A stretch of 64,000 nt of DNA from Flammeovirga kamogawensis (GCF_018736065.1 NZ_CP076128.1:2870001-2934000); one strand, 5' to 3'; shown: positions 18,866-29,019, counted from the first letter of the stretch. The notes: generated by a model not told the origin, from the sequence alone. A program made the numbers and translations.

Positions 18866-19264
18866 TTAATCTCCTTCTGGATAATGACTCATTCTTCTGC
18901 GTTCAATCTTGTTCATTGCCAGCTCTCTATTAGACGACAATGTATTGTACGTTTCTTGGTCTTCAATTAATTGAACATCTCTTTCCATGTATTTGAAAAT
19001 AGTTTCAACAATACCAGAAATTTCTTCTTTAATTGAATAGAAAGACCATTGATCTATTTTTCTAACGTTTAACAACCCTGCATTTTTCATATAAATCAAA
19101 TGCCTAGATGTTTTTGTTTGAGTATAATCCAATACTAATTCAATATCAGAAATACACATTTCTTCATTAGTATGAAGTAAATTTATTATTCTTATTCTCG
19201 ACTCCTCTCCTAAGGCCTTCATTATCTGAGTACCTATAGATAAATTGAAGTGTTTCAGCTTCAT
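18866..19264 (-). CDS. ArsR/SmtB-type winged-helix regulator
   Basis: 132 residues. Winged-helix core: MKALGEESRIRIINLLHTNEEMCISDIELVLDYTQTKTSRHLIYMKNAGLL (displayed features: LGEESRIRII entry helix, recognition helix TKTSRHLIYM), followed by VRKIDQWSFYSI wing. The ELCVCEL metal-site motif of ArsR is replaced by MCISDIEL, which keeps one Cys, so metal sensing is unlikely. A charged C-terminal tail (ERDVQLIEDQETY...) is unlike simple ArsR proteins. Located directly before the SpoU gene. A strong TAnnTTTG -7 box lies 27 bases upstream. Confidence 0.85.
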   Translation of the reverse strand: MKLKHFNLSIGTQIMKALGEESRIRIINLLHTNEEMCISDIELVLDYTQTKTSRHLIYMKNAGLLNVRKIDQWSFYSIKEEISGIVETIFKYMERDVQLIEDQETYNTLSSNRELAMNKIERRRMSHYPEGD

Positions 19265-19290
19265 AATTACAATGCTTTAATTCGCGTTTG

Positions 19291-19298
19291 CAAATATA
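19291..19298 (-). promoter_or_regulatory. TAnnTTTG-type -7 box before the arsR-type gene
   Basis: Minus-strand TATATTTG matches the Bacteroidota -7 consensus exactly, 27 bases upstream of the ATG. No well-spaced -33 TTTG is seen. Confidence 0.55.
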
Positions 19299-19473
19299 CA
19301 AATCTCTATTTCAATCTGTATAGAATAGTCAATAATACCTCTTTATTAACTTTTGTTTCAATTAATTGAAATTTCACATTAACAAGATATAACTATTCTA
19401 AGAAGATGTACATTTTGTTATTGAAAATTTCATGATTTATAATTAAACCGTTATACTTGAATAGGTAAAGATA

Positions 19474-19564
19474 ATAGGTTAGTCACCTATTATATGGCAT
19501 GATACACCAGTAACATTAACCAGTTGTGGAAAGACATTCGATAAATATTGAATGTCTTTTTTTT
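19474..19564 (+). ncRNA. Candidate small RNA, copy 1 (62-nt repeated core plus terminator)
   Basis: The core at 19474-19535 matches 47197-47258 at 60 of 62 positions although both sit in unrelated intergenic DNA. The core opens with a hairpin, ATAGGT-TAGTC-ACCTAT (19474-19490). A second hairpin, RTAT-GGCATG-ATAC, follows. It ends in a rho-independent terminator: stem AAAGACATTC/GAATGTCTTT (19530-19559) and a T run to 19564. The terminator stem of copy 2 has different bases but also pairs, as expected for RNA. GGTTAG near the start could alternatively pair with TTAACC further on. No ORF. hemC starts about 100 bases downstream, but copy 2 has no downstream plus-strand gene, so a free transcript is likelier than a riboswitch. 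Confidence 0.7.
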
Positions 19565-19638
19565 ATGCTAAAAGACTAAAAGATTAAAATCTCTTCTTTC
19601 TATGTAGTTACAATTTTCATTTTGAATCAACTAGTGAT

Positions 19639-19646
19639 TATCTTCG
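19639..19646 (+). promoter_or_regulatory. Possible -7 box of hemC
   Basis: TATCTTCG, near the TAnnTTTG consensus, 20 bases upstream of the hemC ATG. A TTTG lies upstream but at 14-nt spacing, shorter than usual. Confidence 0.4.
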
Positions 19647-19665
19647 CGTAATTATTAATATAGAT

Positions 19666-20595
19666 ATGATAGAAAGAACAATAAAAATCGGTACTCGTAA
19701 AAGTAAACTTGCGTTATGGCAAGCGGAACATGTTAAATCTCTTTTAGAGCAGAATAACATGAATGCTGAATTAGTATTGATAGAAACGAAAGGCGATAAA
19801 ATTCTTGACCGTTCGTTATCAAAGATTGGTTCTAAAGGTGTTTTTACTGAGGAATTAGAAGAACAACTTCGTAATGGAGGTATTGATATTGCTGTTCATA
19901 GTGCAAAAGACATGCAAGCCTCTTTAGGTGATGATTTCGAATTAATTGCCTTTACAGACAGAGAGGAATGTCATGATGTTTTTGTGAGTCATAAATCTGG
20001 ACTTACAATAGATCAGAATACAGATATAGTTATAGGTACATCTTCTGTAAGAAGAGTAGCAATGCTTAAAAAATATTATCCTAAAGCTAAAATTGTTGAT
20101 GTAAGGGGTAATTTACAAACAAGAATTAAAAAAATGGAAGATGGCCTATGTGATGTACTTATGCTTGCCTATGCGGGTGTACACAGAATGGGATACAACA
20201 ACATGATTGTACATGAGCTTCCTGTAGATACATTTACTCCTGCAACGGGACAAGGCTGTGTTGCTATTGAAGCAAGTACAGGATTAGCTGTTGAGGTAAA
20301 AGACGCTATCCGCTCTGCAATCAATAATGAAAAAACAGAAACTTGTGTACGTGCTGAGCGTGCTTTCCTAAAGGAATTGCAAGGCGGTTGTAGTATTCCT
20401 GCTTTTTGTTTAGCAAAATGGGCATCTAAATCAGAGATTACTATAACGGGTGGATTGGCTAAGCCAGATGGTTTACCTCAATTAAGATATACATATACTG
20501 TTCCTGCAATTGAAGCAAATGAAACAGGAACTAAAATTGCCAAAGAAACATTGGCCAATGGTGGTGCAGAGCTTTTAGCTCAACTAAAAAATTAA
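19666..20595 (+). CDS. hemC: Hydroxymethylbilane synthase (porphobilinogen deaminase)
   Basis: 309 residues. Joins four porphobilinogens into hydroxymethylbilane on the way to heme. Signatures: [17 protein letters not shown] at the N-terminus, [61 protein letters not shown], and Cys in [16 protein letters not shown], which carries the dipyrromethane cofactor. No other heme genes are adjacent; instead nuoB and nuoC follow after 23 and 2 bases, apparently in one transcript. Confidence 0.96.
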   Translation: MIERTIKIGTRKSKLALWQAEHVKSLLEQNNMNAELVLIETKGDKILDRSLSKIGSKGVFTEELEEQLRNGGIDIAVHSAKDMQASLGDDFELIAFTDREECHDVFVSHKSGLTIDQNTDIVIGTSSVRRVAMLKKYYPKAKIVDVRGNLQTRIKKMEDGLCDVLMLAYAGVHRMGYNNMIVHELPVDTFTPATGQGCVAIEASTGLAVEVKDAIRSAINNEKTETCVRAERAFLKELQGGCSIPAFCLAKWASKSEITITGGLAKPDGLPQLRYTYTVPAIEANETGTKIAKETLANGGAELLAQLKN

Positions 20596-20618
20596 CAAGC
20601 AATTTCGCAGCTATTTAT

Positions 20619-21143
20619 ATGAAAGGTTTATTAGATCAGCAGTTTGGACAAGGAGAAATTGTAATTTCTAAAGTTGATGATTTAATCAACTGGGCGAGAC
20701 TATCTTCTTTATGGCCATTAGGATTTGGATTAGCATGTTGTGCTATCGAGATGATGACAACTTTTGCTTCCAATTATGACTTAGATAGATTTGGAGTTAT
20801 TCCAAGAGCTACTCCACGTCAATCAGATGCCATGATTATTTCTGGTACAGTAACTTTTAAAATGGCTGACCGTGTTCGTAGATTATATGAACAAATGGCG
20901 GAACCCCGTTATGTAATTTCAATGGGTAGCTGCTCCAATTGTGGTGGTCCATATTGGGAACATGGATATAATGTTGTTAAGGGAGTTGATAGAATTATTC
21001 CTGTTGATGTTTATGTTCCTGGATGTCCTCCAAGACCAGAAGCATTAATAGGTGGTATCTTAAAATTACGTGATCAAATTCGTGAAGAAACATTGATGGC
21101 TCCTACTGCAGTTGAAAAATTAATGAACAAAGCAAAAGTATAA
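20619..21143 (+). CDS. nuoB: NADH-quinone oxidoreductase subunit B
   Basis: 174 residues. Carries the N2 4Fe-4S cluster at the quinone site of complex I. Cluster ligands are visible: the tandem Cys in [10 protein letters not shown], Cys in MGSCSNCGG and Cys in [30 protein letters not shown] is also typical. Paired with nuoC 2 bases downstream, but nuoA is not upstream and nuoD is not downstream. Confidence 0.96.
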   Translation: MKGLLDQQFGQGEIVISKVDDLINWARLSSLWPLGFGLACCAIEMMTTFASNYDLDRFGVIPRATPRQSDAMIISGTVTFKMADRVRRLYEQMAEPRYVISMGSCSNCGGPYWEHGYNVVKGVDRIIPVDVYVPGCPPRPEALIGGILKLRDQIREETLMAPTAVEKLMNKAKV

Positions 21144-21145
21144 TC

Positions 21146-21637
21146 ATGACAACAGAGGAAATAGCTGCATTAATTGAAGAAAACATTACCGATTGTACAC
21201 TATCTGTTGATACAAAATTACCTCAGCAAGAAATTACAATTCCATCAGAAAAAATTACTGAGGTTTGTTCTTTTCTAAAGGGTAATCAAACAACATTTTT
21301 TGATACACTTTCTTGCTTAACTGGAATAGATAACGGACCAGATAAAAATACGATGGAGGTTATTTATCATCTTTATTCTATTCCTAATAGCTTTAGAGTT
21401 ACTTTAAAAGTTGTGTTAGATAGACAGAATCCACATATACCTTCTGTAGTTCCTGTTTGGAGAGCTGCTGATTGGCACGAACGTGAAGCGTATGATTTAG
21501 TAGGTATGACTTTCGATAATCATCCCGATTTAAGGCGTATTCTATCTCCTGATGATTGGGTTGGACACCCTCTCCAGAAAGATTACACACCAGAAGAGAG
21601 ATACCATGGAATTAAAGTAAAATACGAAAAGGATTAA
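21146..21637 (+). CDS. nuoC: NADH-quinone oxidoreductase subunit C
   Basis: 163 residues, the 30-kDa subunit in the peripheral arm of complex I. Conserved core: FDTLSCLTGID, MEVIYHLYSI, PSVVPVWRAADWHEREAYDLVGMTFDNHPDLRRILSPDDWVGHPLQKDY (the signature stretch, seen here as WHEREAYDLVGM and HPDLRRIL). It is not fused to nuoD. A terminator 25 bases after the stop closes the unit, so the remaining subunits must be encoded elsewhere. Confidence 0.95.
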   Translation: MTTEEIAALIEENITDCTLSVDTKLPQQEITIPSEKITEVCSFLKGNQTTFFDTLSCLTGIDNGPDKNTMEVIYHLYSIPNSFRVTLKVVLDRQNPHIPSVVPVWRAADWHEREAYDLVGMTFDNHPDLRRILSPDDWVGHPLQKDYTPEERYHGIKVKYEKD

Positions 21638-21662
21638 CATAATTAATCCTTCTAAATAAAGT

Positions 21663-21691
21663 AAGCCGAGCCATTTTAAATGACTCGGCTT
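21663..21691 (+). terminator. Terminator of hemC-nuoB-nuoC
   Basis: Stem AAGCCGAG / CTCGGCTT, extended inward with one mismatch and followed by a T-rich run. In the same 307-base gap, a second hairpin (TTACTTCT-AAAA-AGAAGTAA, 21725-21744) has no T run; nothing else is seen between nuoC and guaA apart from the guaA terminator. Confidence 0.88.
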
Positions 21692-21893
21692 TTATATTTT
21701 TAAATCTTAGTCTTAACTAAGGAATTACTTCTAAAAAGAAGTAACCCTTGTTAGTTAATATAGATAAGACTAGATTATATAGTCGTGTTTACGATTATTA
21801 ACAACCAAATATAATCATATTAATTCTGAATATATACTAATCGTTATAAAACTTTTATGCATGTAACATTATAAGTATTTATACAAATAAAAA

Positions 21894-21924
21894 AATCCGA
21901 TCAACTATATTAATTGATCGGATT
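21894..21924 (-). terminator. Terminator of guaA
   Basis: An 11-bp perfect stem (AATCCGATCAA / TTGATCGGATT) followed on the minus strand by TTTTTTATTT, 20 bases after the guaA stop. Confidence 0.9.
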
Positions 21925-21944
21925 ATATATGTAGATTTTAAAAT

Positions 21945-23474
21945 CTATTCCCATTCAATAGTTGCTGGTGGTTTAGAGCTAATATCATATACTACTCTGT
22001 TTACACCTTTTACTCTATTGATGATATTGTTACTAATTTCTGCAAGGAACTCATAAGGTAAGTGTACCCAATCTGCAGTCATACCATCTAAAGATGAAAC
22101 TGCTCTTAAGGCTACTACTTTTTCATATGTACGCTCATCACCCATAACTCCTACAGAGTTAACAGGTAAAAGCATTGCTCCTGCTTGCCATACATCATTA
22201 TATAAACCATGGTCTTTTAAACCTTGAATAAAGATATGGTCAACTTCCTGAAGAATTTCAACTTTTTCTGCAGTTACATCACCCAAAATACGGATACCTA
22301 AACCAGGACCAGGGAAAGGATGTCTGCCTAAAATTTCTTGAGGAATATTTAAAGCCTTACCCACTAAACGTACTTCATCTTTAAATAAAGTATTTAATGG
22401 TTCTACAACTTTTAATTTCATATAATCAGGTAAACCACCTACATTATGATGAGATTTAATTGTTGCTGAAGGACCTTTTACAGATACAGATTCGATTACA
22501 TCAGGGTAGATTGTTCCTTGACCTAACCATTTTGCATTTTCAACTAACTTTGATTCAGCTTCAAATACATCAACAAAGATTTTACCAATAGCTTTACGCT
22601 TATCTTCCGGATCAGTTTTACCTTCTAATTCTTTATAGAATAAATCCTTAGAATTTACACCTTTAACATTAAGACCTAAACCGTGGTAAGATTCTAATAC
22701 AGATTCAAATTCGTTTTTACGAAGTAAACCGTTATCAACAAAAATACAATATAGGTTTTTACCAATAGCTCTATGTAGTAAAACTGCTGCTACAGAAGAA
22801 TCTACTCCACCAGACAAACCTAATATTACACGGTCATCTCCAAGTTTTGCTTTTAGTTCTGCTACAGTACTATCTACAAAAGATTCTGGCGTCCAATCTT
22901 GCTTACATTCACAAACACCTACTACAAAATCCTGAAGCATAAACTTACCGTCTTTTGAGTGAGTTACTTCTGGGTGAAATTGTAATCCAAAAGTTTCTTC
23001 GCCAAGAATTCTGTATGCTGCTACAGGTATACTTGTAGTACTAGCAATTACTTTGAAGGTATCAGGAAGATTAAGGATAGTATCACCATGCGACATCCAT
23101 ACTTGAGTATCTTCTGGTATTCCTTTCATCATAGGGCTAGTATGATCTATGAAATCAAGGTTTGCACGACCGTACTCACGGTGCTCTGAACGTGCGACAG
23201 TTCCTCCATTTTGATGAGCAAGCATCTGTGCGCCAAAACACACACCTAGAAGAGGCATTTTTCCGCGGATATCGGAAACGTCGAAGTTTGGTGCATCTTC
23301 TTCTAAAACTGAGTGAGGGCTACCTGAAAGGATAACACCCTTGTACTCAGAATGATCAATCTTCGGTTCGTGATTGTAAGGAAAAATCTCACAATAAACA
23401 TTTAACTCTCTTACACGTCTAGCAATTAGCTGTGTATACTGAGAACCGAAGTCATAAATTAGGATCTTGTCCAT
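21945..23474 (-). CDS. guaA: GMP synthase (glutamine-hydrolysing)
   Basis: 509 residues. Converts XMP to GMP with glutamine and ATP. The N-terminal class I amidotransferase has nucleophile Cys in [13 protein letters not shown] and His-Glu in [12 protein letters not shown]. The ATP pyrophosphatase domain has the P-loop [15 protein letters not shown], and the C-terminal dimerisation domain has [14 protein letters not shown] and ends in KPPATIEWE, the near-invariant C-terminus. Single gene with its own terminator. Confidence 0.97.
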   Translation of the reverse strand: MDKILIYDFGSQYTQLIARRVRELNVYCEIFPYNHEPKIDHSEYKGVILSGSPHSVLEEDAPNFDVSDIRGKMPLLGVCFGAQMLAHQNGGTVARSEHREYGRANLDFIDHTSPMMKGIPEDTQVWMSHGDTILNLPDTFKVIASTTSIPVAAYRILGEETFGLQFHPEVTHSKDGKFMLQDFVVGVCECKQDWTPESFVDSTVAELKAKLGDDRVILGLSGGVDSSVAAVLLHRAIGKNLYCIFVDNGLLRKNEFESVLESYHGLGLNVKGVNSKDLFYKELEGKTDPEDKRKAIGKIFVDVFEAESKLVENAKWLGQGTIYPDVIESVSVKGPSATIKSHHNVGGLPDYMKLKVVEPLNTLFKDEVRLVGKALNIPQEILGRHPFPGPGLGIRILGDVTAEKVEILQEVDHIFIQGLKDHGLYNDVWQAGAMLLPVNSVGVMGDERTYEKVVALRAVSSLDGMTADWVHLPYEFLAEISNNIINRVKGVNRVVYDISSKPPATIEWE

Positions 23475-23591
23475 AATAAGGATTGGTATTCAGAGATTAT
23501 TTTTAGATGCATGCAAAGATGATGTTTTTTATTGAAAAAGTGATACTTCTCATGATAAAATAATAAAAGGAGTAATGTTGAATAAAAAAAA

Positions 23592-23623
23592 AACACCCTA
23601 CACCTGTGAAGATGTAGGGTGTT
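23592..23623 (-). terminator. Terminator of susCD unit 1
   Basis: An 11-bp perfect stem (AACACCCTACA / TGTAGGGTGTT) followed on the minus strand by a ten-T run. Confidence 0.93.
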
Positions 23624-23655
23624 AAACCTAATTACTTATATTTTAAACTCAAAGC

Positions 23656-25272
23656 TTAAGGAATAGGGTTACCATTTTCATCCACAGCTACTTGAGTACC
23701 TTTTGTCATATCCCACCATACAGGGTTATTCAAATTATCACCTTGGAACTCTCCTGAACCTGTAAAGCCAGCTTCAGAATTAAGTACCTCAACGCCAGAA
23801 TTATATGAAGATAAATTCAAAGTTTGCTCATCAGTTGGGTAAGGGCGACGAACTGGAATATCTCCATTTCCTCTGTCATGACCTGCAACAGGAGATCTTA
23901 AGACACCAAAGTCAAGACGTCTCCATTCGATCCACCCCTGATGACCTTGCATATAAAGTGCAATCCATTTTTGAATACCTAAAGAAGTTTTCCAGTTTGC
24001 AGCATCATACGGATGAGCAATTACATAAGCATCAATATCTGCTTGTGCAATTGTTCTTGTCATACCAGCTAAAGTAGCTTGAGCATTCCAGAATTCCATT
24101 GATGCTCTAATACCTGCCTCATATTGCGATGCAGCTAATGTAGTGTTACTAGCTCTCTGAGCTGCTTCCGCTAAAGCAAAGCATACCTCTGGGTAAGAAA
24201 TATAAATACCCGGAGCTTTTTCATATAATGTAGCTTGTGATGGCTGTGAATATTTAGAAATATCTAAATTATTTGCAGTATTATCATCAAGACCATAGAT
24301 TACGCCTTCATATTTAGGAGTTGGTACCCAATCTGCTGGAGCATCCTCTGGAGGAGTCATTGACTCTTCTGTAGGGTCAAAATATAACATCATACGAGGA
24401 TCAGACATATCAGACAATAGATCAACCATTGTATTACTAGCTGCAAAATCTGCACGTGTCTTACGGTCCTCATTAAGAGGATTATTATGAGGAGCTGATC
24501 CAAAAATTAATGTTGCATTATCTTCATTACCAGCAATAAAACCACCTTCTGCTACAACTTCTGCTAATTTCACACCATTATCTCGGTCTGCCATTCTCAA
24601 AGCTATACGTAATTTTAGTGATTGAGCAAATTTTGACCATTTAGCCATATTACCTCCATAAATCACATCTCCATCAACACCAGTACTAGAAACTATTTTA
24701 CCTTGTGCTTCAGATAACTCAGTTAATAAGCTAGAATAAATCATTTCCTGCTTATCGTAGGTAGGTGCTACAATATCATTTCCTTGAAGAGCCTCTGTGT
24801 AAGGCACCGGTCCCCAAATATCAGTGATTAGATGCATTAACCATACTCGTGTAATTTGTGCTACCGCATATTGGTTAGAAGCTCTGTCTTTAGTCTCGCC
24901 AACAATTGCATCATTTCCTAAAATTTCTGATGCTATATCCATACTTGCCTTTAAGTCTTTTAAACCACCCGCAGCAAAATAACTAATCCATTGACCGTTA
25001 ACAGAAGAATCTCTATAACGGAAACGGCTTTCAGATGGATAAGCTTGTTGAGACCAATATTGTGAGTATACTAATCCAAAACGTCCATTTGCCCATTCAT
25101 CCCAAACATTTTCCATTGCATACTTCTGACCAGATGTCAATAAGTAAGAAGCAGGGACCTCCGAAGGGTTGTTTGGATCTACATTTAGTTCTTCAAGGTC
25201 TGTACATGCAAACATTGCTGCTGCCATACTTCCTGCTACAAGAACTGTCTTTAATTTATTTATAAATTTCAT
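23656..25272 (-). CDS. SusD/RagB-like outer-membrane lipoprotein, unit 1
   Basis: 538 residues. Lipoprotein signal ending in MFAC (Cys23 acylation site), then DLEELNVDPNNPSEVPASYLLTSGQ, typical of the SusD-like_2 subgroup rather than classical SusD. Surface-exposed in this family, it caps a SusC channel and binds the imported glycan or peptide. It pairs with the SusC 86 bases upstream. No glycan enzyme adjoins, so the ligand is unknown. Confidence 0.9.
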   Translation of the reverse strand: MKFINKLKTVLVAGSMAAAMFACTDLEELNVDPNNPSEVPASYLLTSGQKYAMENVWDEWANGRFGLVYSQYWSQQAYPSESRFRYRDSSVNGQWISYFAAGGLKDLKASMDIASEILGNDAIVGETKDRASNQYAVAQITRVWLMHLITDIWGPVPYTEALQGNDIVAPTYDKQEMIYSSLLTELSEAQGKIVSSTGVDGDVIYGGNMAKWSKFAQSLKLRIALRMADRDNGVKLAEVVAEGGFIAGNEDNATLIFGSAPHNNPLNEDRKTRADFAASNTMVDLLSDMSDPRMMLYFDPTEESMTPPEDAPADWVPTPKYEGVIYGLDDNTANNLDISKYSQPSQATLYEKAPGIYISYPEVCFALAEAAQRASNTTLAASQYEAGIRASMEFWNAQATLAGMTRTIAQADIDAYVIAHPYDAANWKTSLGIQKWIALYMQGHQGWIEWRRLDFGVLRSPVAGHDRGNGDIPVRRPYPTDEQTLNLSSYNSGVEVLNSEAGFTGSGEFQGDNLNNPVWWDMTKGTQVAVDENGNPIP

Positions 25273-25358
25273 TATTGTCTTCTTTAAAAATATTAAGCTA
25301 ATATTCTACCTAACAACACATTATAAATGTATGTTGTTAGGTTTAGGTAAAAGGGTTT

Positions 25359-28300
25359 TTAGAAGTCTAATTTCAAATTGAAACCCCAAGATTTTGTTGT
25401 CGGAACAGCACCACCTTCGATACCTTGTACGTTACCTGAGTTGTTAGCAAATTCAGGATCAATATGAGGTACATTAGAATGGATGATCCATAAGTTTCTA
25501 CCTGTAACCGAGAAAGTTGCACCATAAGCACCAATTTTCTTTGTGATATTAGAAGGTACTCTATATGATAATGCTAACTCTTTTAATTTCACATATGACG
25601 CATCATACATATTTGCTTCTGCAATGATATAACCACCATTCGCATAGAAGTGATAAGGAGCAGAAATAGATGTTGTGTTTTGAGTTCCATCTTCAAGAAC
25701 TCCATCAACTACGATACCATCTTCACGAATATTATTTTCAGCAGTTTCAGCCATAATACCTGAATAATTACCCCACATGTTAGTTGTAGAGAATAATTTA
25801 CCACCAAAACGCATATCTAATAATACTCTTAATGAAATACCTTTATATGTAAATGTGTTTGAAAGACCACCAGTCCAATCAGCTAAAGAAGAACCTAAAT
25901 TAACTAATTCATCAGTAGGAATATATGCTCCATCAGCACCCACTAATTTTTCTCCTTGATCATTTCTTTGGTAACCAGTACCTCTAATTTGACCATAAGA
26001 TTGACCTTCAGTAGCATTTACCGAAACTGCGAATGGTGCATTAGCTAAACGTAAGTTATCAAGACCATCTGCTAATTTTACAAGCTCATTGTAGTTTTTA
26101 GCATAGTTAAAACCAACATCCCATCTGAATCCACTTTCAGTCATTACAGGTGTAGCATTTAAAGCTAATTCAACACCTTGGTTTAACATTTCACCAGCAT
26201 TAATAATTTGACGAGTATAACCCGTTGAGCCAGAAGTTGGTACATCAATAATTTGATCTGTAGAAACATTCTTATAAACCGTTGCATCAAATCCTAAACG
26301 ATCATTGAAGAAACGCATATCTAAACCTAACTCTAACGATGTAGTTTGTTCTGGTTTAATATTAGAATTATTTAATGTATTAGGAACATAATAAATAGGG
26401 TTACCATTGAAAGCTCCTCTAGAATCAGCTGAATAAGTCTGATTTACACTATATGGATTTGTATCATTACCTACTTGCGCCCAACCTAAACGTACTTTAC
26501 CAAAAGAAACTACTTTTGAATCAGCAAGACTTCCTAATTCTGAGAAAACTACTGATCCAGAAACTGCAGGATACAAATAAGTATTATTATTTGCAGGTAA
26601 AGTAGAAGATTCATCTGCTCTTAAAGAAGCATCAACGAAGAATGTATTTCGGTACCCTAAAGAAGCACTACCAAAAACTGAATTTACTTGCTTATCAGTA
26701 CCACTATCAACAGTTTGGACAGGGCCATTTGAATTTGATGTTGTATATAATCCAGGTACTGAAAGACCATTTGAAGTACCTTGATAATTTCTACGGTATT
26801 TATTTGTTCTGATATTTCCACCTACAAATGCATTTAATGAAAGCTCATTTGAAAATGTTTTATCATAACGAACCATTGCTTCGTAATTAGTTTCTTGAAC
26901 TGACCTAACATCTTCACTATACTCAGAAATAGCTTGAGAACCTACTGCGATTCTTTCTCTTCTGTAATCAGTGTAGTAATCAGTCATTACTTTTGCACTT
27001 GCTGAGAAACCACCATTAAATTGGTAATTTAAGCCAACGTTACCATAAAAACGATTTCTATCATCATCTTGGAAATTTTCGTTACGTACCCAATATGGGT
27101 TATCTGAATACTTTGGAGCTGCATCTGTTGCAGATTTTCTATTCCAAGTTCTTTGAGTACCATCAGGGTTTTTATATTGCTTCATTTGAGCATCATCCCA
27201 CTGACGTTGTCCCCATTGATTAAATTGTTGCATTACGTTGTTTCCATCATATCCTGTACCTGGACGTCCTAAAGCTTTAGAACCAACATAATTTGCTCCA
27301 ACATTTACTTTTAATTTATCAGTTAAATTTTGAGTTGCATTCAAACTAAAGTTATCTCTTTGCATCTCACTGTTAGGGAAAACACCTTGGATATCATAGT
27401 TTGTATATGACAGTCTGAAGCTTGACTTTTCTGTGTTACCTGTTAAAGAAACACCAATATTAGAAGTTACACCTGTATTAAAGAAATCTTTAACGTTATT
27501 TGGATGAGCTACCCAAGGAGTACCTTTACCATAATCAGGGTGCCATTCATCAAAAGAATACCATTGTCTTGCTAATGTACCATCTAAAGCTGGTCCCCAA
27601 GATTCATCTACTGCGTAAGCTACATATGGAACTCCATTAGCGTCTGTACCGCCAGGGAAAGCTCCACCACCGCCACCACCGTAGCCATTTTGGTAATCAG
27701 GTAATTTCAATACTGATTCAAAAGAAACGCCTGCATTTACAGAAACGCCAATTTTATTACTTTTTGCACCTTTGCCTGATTTAGTTGTAATCATAACAAC
27801 ACCATTGGCAGCTCTAGAACCATACAAAGCTGCTGCAGAAGCACCTTTTAGTACTGACATACTCTCAATATCATCAGGGTTAATATCTTGTGCAGCGTTA
27901 CCGTAATCATAACCACCAGCTCCTCTTTCTTGATTTGCAGATGTAAAGTTTGAGTTATCAATTGGTACACCATCAACAACAAATAACGGTTGGTTATTAC
28001 CTGATACAGAATTTACACCACGAATAACAATACGTGACGAACCACCCATTGCTCCACTTGAAGAAACTTGTACACCTGCAACTTTACCTGCAAGACCATC
28101 TACCATGTTAGCAGATTTTACTTCAGACATTTCCTCACCTGAAACATTTTGAACAGCATAACCTAAAGATCTTTCGTCTCTTTCTACACCAAGTGCAGTT
28201 ACAACTACTTCATCTAATTGTTCAACATCTTCTTCTAATGAAATTGACATTGTTGATTGGCTACCAACTGTTTGTTCAGAAGTTTTATAACCAATAAGTC

Positions 28301-28517
28301 TAAATTGTAATATAGGATTTTCACCAGTAACCATTAAGCGGTATTCACCGTCAATATTTGTTACAGTACCCTGAGTTGTCCCTTTAACGACAACAGTAAC
28401 ACCTGGAAGAGCTTCTCCTGAAGCATCTTTAATTACACCAGATATTGATCTCTCTTGTGCAAACGTGGCAAAAACCATTGTAAACATAAGAGACACTAGT
28501 AAAAGTGCTTTCTTCAT
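25359..28517 (-). CDS. SusC/RagA TonB-linked outer-membrane transporter, unit 1
   Basis: 1052 residues. Signal peptide ending in FATFAQ, carboxypeptidase-regulatory-like domain at about 22-100 (ISGVIKDASGEALPGVTVVVKG), TonB box region and plug (about 115-240, with VVDGVPIDNSN and ALYGSRAANGVVMITTKSG), then a 22-strand barrel ending in F (FNLKLDF). A glycine-rich loop (GYGGGGGGAFPGG) lies near 285. Plug type differs from units 2 and 3: it begins ALGVERDERSLGYAVQNVSG. No STN domain, so no direct anti-sigma signalling is expected. Confidence 0.95.
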   Translation of the reverse strand: MKKALLLVSLMFTMVFATFAQERSISGVIKDASGEALPGVTVVVKGTTQGTVTNIDGEYRLMVTGENPILQFRLIGYKTSEQTVGSQSTMSISLEEDVEQLDEVVVTALGVERDERSLGYAVQNVSGEEMSEVKSANMVDGLAGKVAGVQVSSSGAMGGSSRIVIRGVNSVSGNNQPLFVVDGVPIDNSNFTSANQERGAGGYDYGNAAQDINPDDIESMSVLKGASAAALYGSRAANGVVMITTKSGKGAKSNKIGVSVNAGVSFESVLKLPDYQNGYGGGGGGAFPGGTDANGVPYVAYAVDESWGPALDGTLARQWYSFDEWHPDYGKGTPWVAHPNNVKDFFNTGVTSNIGVSLTGNTEKSSFRLSYTNYDIQGVFPNSEMQRDNFSLNATQNLTDKLKVNVGANYVGSKALGRPGTGYDGNNVMQQFNQWGQRQWDDAQMKQYKNPDGTQRTWNRKSATDAAPKYSDNPYWVRNENFQDDDRNRFYGNVGLNYQFNGGFSASAKVMTDYYTDYRRERIAVGSQAISEYSEDVRSVQETNYEAMVRYDKTFSNELSLNAFVGGNIRTNKYRRNYQGTSNGLSVPGLYTTSNSNGPVQTVDSGTDKQVNSVFGSASLGYRNTFFVDASLRADESSTLPANNNTYLYPAVSGSVVFSELGSLADSKVVSFGKVRLGWAQVGNDTNPYSVNQTYSADSRGAFNGNPIYYVPNTLNNSNIKPEQTTSLELGLDMRFFNDRLGFDATVYKNVSTDQIIDVPTSGSTGYTRQIINAGEMLNQGVELALNATPVMTESGFRWDVGFNYAKNYNELVKLADGLDNLRLANAPFAVSVNATEGQSYGQIRGTGYQRNDQGEKLVGADGAYIPTDELVNLGSSLADWTGGLSNTFTYKGISLRVLLDMRFGGKLFSTTNMWGNYSGIMAETAENNIREDGIVVDGVLEDGTQNTTSISAPYHFYANGGYIIAEANMYDASYVKLKELALSYRVPSNITKKIGAYGATFSVTGRNLWIIHSNVPHIDPEFANNSGNVQGIEGGAVPTTKSWGFNLKLDF

Positions 28518-29019
28518 GATAAAAAAATAATTGAATTGGAACTTAAGTTTTGTCCTAGTTTCCTAAAGTCTGAAAACTAAAAAGTAGCGGACATAAAAAT
28601 TATCTTATTGATTGATTGTATAAAAATTAGTAGAAAATTTGAAATATAGGTTTGTTTAAAATTTGTAATGATTTAACCATAGTTTAAATATTGTTTTTAA
28701 ATAATTGAATTGAATTGTGGTCAGTAGAAAACACCTGTTTAAAGATGTGTTAAGCTTTGATTATACCGCTAAACTACACAATTAACTTTAATTATCTAAA
28801 TAATTGTTAGTAAAATTTTAACAATAGTTATCATCGCAAAGGAAATAATCACACTTATTTACCAGAATAATACAATAAAAACACCCATAAAGAATACTTA
28901 TAAATGAAATAGTTACATTATTCAAATATCAAAAAATAGTTAAAATTATTTTTTTTAATATTAAGATTAAATAGGCAGAAGTCTTTAAATCAGTTGTTAT
29001 TTTTTTACTAGAAATAAAA
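28518..29019. other. Upstream region of susCD unit 1
   Basis: About 500 bases of very AT-rich DNA between susC unit 1 and the unit 2 terminator. A short hairpin (AACAC...GTGTT, near 28728-28752) and the motif ATTGAATTGAATTG (28704-28717) are visible; the same 14-mer recurs at 33710-33723 upstream of susC unit 2. I see no ORF worth calling. Promoter presumably here. Confidence 0.5.

Noticed and set aside
19474-19665. The repeated element as a riboswitch or attenuator of hemC
   Set aside because: Copy 2 has the same orientation of terminator but no gene downstream on the plus strand, so a cis role common to both copies is not supported.
21725-21744. Hairpin TTACTTCT-AAAA-AGAAGTAA as a second terminator
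   Set aside because: No T run on either strand; the stronger terminator at 21663-21691 already closes the unit.
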